Shown: one piece after another, positions 63,695-64,000 of the stretch
Layout: every line of letters begins with the position of its first letter
How positions within the stretch are numbered: position 1 is the stretch's first letter
Assembly (NCBI GenBank): GCA_964494475.1
Contig: CAZBRS010000005.1
Span: 62,001-126,000 of the forward strand
Reading direction: 5' to 3'
DNA from: CAZBRS01 sp964494475
Lineage (GTDB): Bacteria > Myxococcota_A > UBA9042 > CAZBRS01
Length of the DNA: 64,000 nucleotides
Position numbers and translations under genes: made by a program
The notes under the pieces: generated by a model
Told to the model about the DNA's origin: nothing
Database searches by the model: none
Seen by the model: the letters and a program-made list of their open reading frames with translations, nothing else

Positions 63695-64000
63695 GCGCGA
63701 TGCGGTTCCTGCTTCCCCTGATGGCGTTCGTGGTGCTCGCCTGTCAGTCGCCCAAGAAGGAAGAAGCCCCGGCCGGCGCCACGCCCGCCGCCGAAGCCCC
63801 CAAGGAAGGCGCAGCGGTCACGGCCGCGCCGCCCGCGGCTCCCGCCGAGGCCGGCCCCAAGACGATTGAGCCCAAGGTCTACACGGGCGTGATCGCCAAG
63901 GTGAACGGCGAGCCCCTGCCCGCCGAGGCCTTCAACGACGAGATCGCCAAGGTCGTGAAGCCCGGCAGCAAGATCCCCGAAGAGCGCCTGGCGCGCATCG
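63691..64000 (+). CDS. SurA/PpiC-like lipoprotein, N-terminal part (runs off the window)
   Basis: 103 residues visible. ATG 63691 with GGAGGAAAG upstream. The lipobox is VLAC. An Ala/Pro/Glu-rich linker leads to TGVIAKVNGEPLPAEAF, the start of SurA/PrsA-type chaperone domains. A rotamase domain is expected beyond the edge but is not visible. Likely an envelope folding factor. Confidence 0.7.
   Translation, partial: MSAMRFLLPLMAFVVLACQSPKKEEAPAGATPAAEAPKEGAAVTAAPPAAPAEAGPKTIEPKVYTGVIAKVNGEPLPAEAFNDEIAKVVKPGSKIPEERLARI

Overview
The window is a high-G+C (about 70% by eye, not computed) bacterial chromosome segment, almost entirely coding. It suggests a Myxococcota-like or other former deltaproteobacterial organism. 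The reasons are Ser/Thr kinases with zinc-ribbon heads and PEGA or sulfatase-modifying-factor tails, several PEGA/TPR proteins, many Cys-rich and Asp/Ala-rich lipoproteins, a MopE-type metal-binding motif, a possible MYXO-CTERM-like tail, and a Gram-negative envelope (LolA, DUF1302 porin, PorV-like protein, YbgF, EnvC). This placement is inferred from gene content. Two 100-N gaps show a draft, possibly metagenomic, assembly, and one gap is flanked by an exact 55-bp duplication that looks like an unmerged contig overlap.

Layout. 1-7577 (minus): an envelope operon read lolA > rimO > amidase > LolA-like > DUF1302 porin > lipoprotein, with 4-bp overlaps and an internal promoter inside the end of the amidase gene. 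7902-9069: an inserted DUF4160/DUF2442-HTH module. 9059-11180: PorV-like outer-membrane protein divergent from a sensor kinase that lacks the expected phospho-acceptor His. 11190-15360 (minus): M50 protease, pseudouridine synthase, ThiF/MoeB, radical SAM protein and LmbE deacetylase. 15462-18752: lipoprotein, response regulator, diguanylate cyclase and ArsA-like ATPase. 18759-19799 (minus): a triple thioredoxin-fold protein. 19935-22562: a cohesin-like lipoprotein overlapping a dockerin-tailed M1 metallopeptidase.

22663-27420: Ser/Thr kinase, PEGA protein and an ABC-2 exporter. 27480-28242: BrnT-type toxin-antitoxin and a GNAT-toxin remnant. 28246-34796 (minus): SppA fused to a putative barrel, small lipoprotein, helical-repeat protein, a metal-site-less metallo-beta-lactamase-fold protein, LysM and YbgF-like proteins. 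34929-39442: kinase/FGE fusion, tryptophanase and an orphan NarL-type kinase. 39465-40029: YefM-YoeB. 40038-45987 (minus): Cys-rich lipoprotein, U32/RlhA-like protein, helical-repeat protein and two PilT-type motors. 46136-48775: sucC, sucD and a TlpA-like lipoprotein. 48881-54390: PEGA proteins and a giant Cys-repeat lipoprotein.

54398-57141 (minus) is ftsE-ftsX-envC, divergent from dnaA-dnaN-recF-murA, a Cys-cluster protein and a SurA-like lipoprotein (57247-64000). The dnaA-dnaN spacer is a candidate replication origin: it carries a cluster of TGACAG elements and a long inverted repeat. This matters because the DNA-reading motif of this DnaA is unusual. MurA carries Asp in place of the fosfomycin-target Cys. 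Divergent promoters with good -35/-10 boxes lie between several gene pairs. No tRNA, rRNA, CRISPR array or insertion sequence was recognised.
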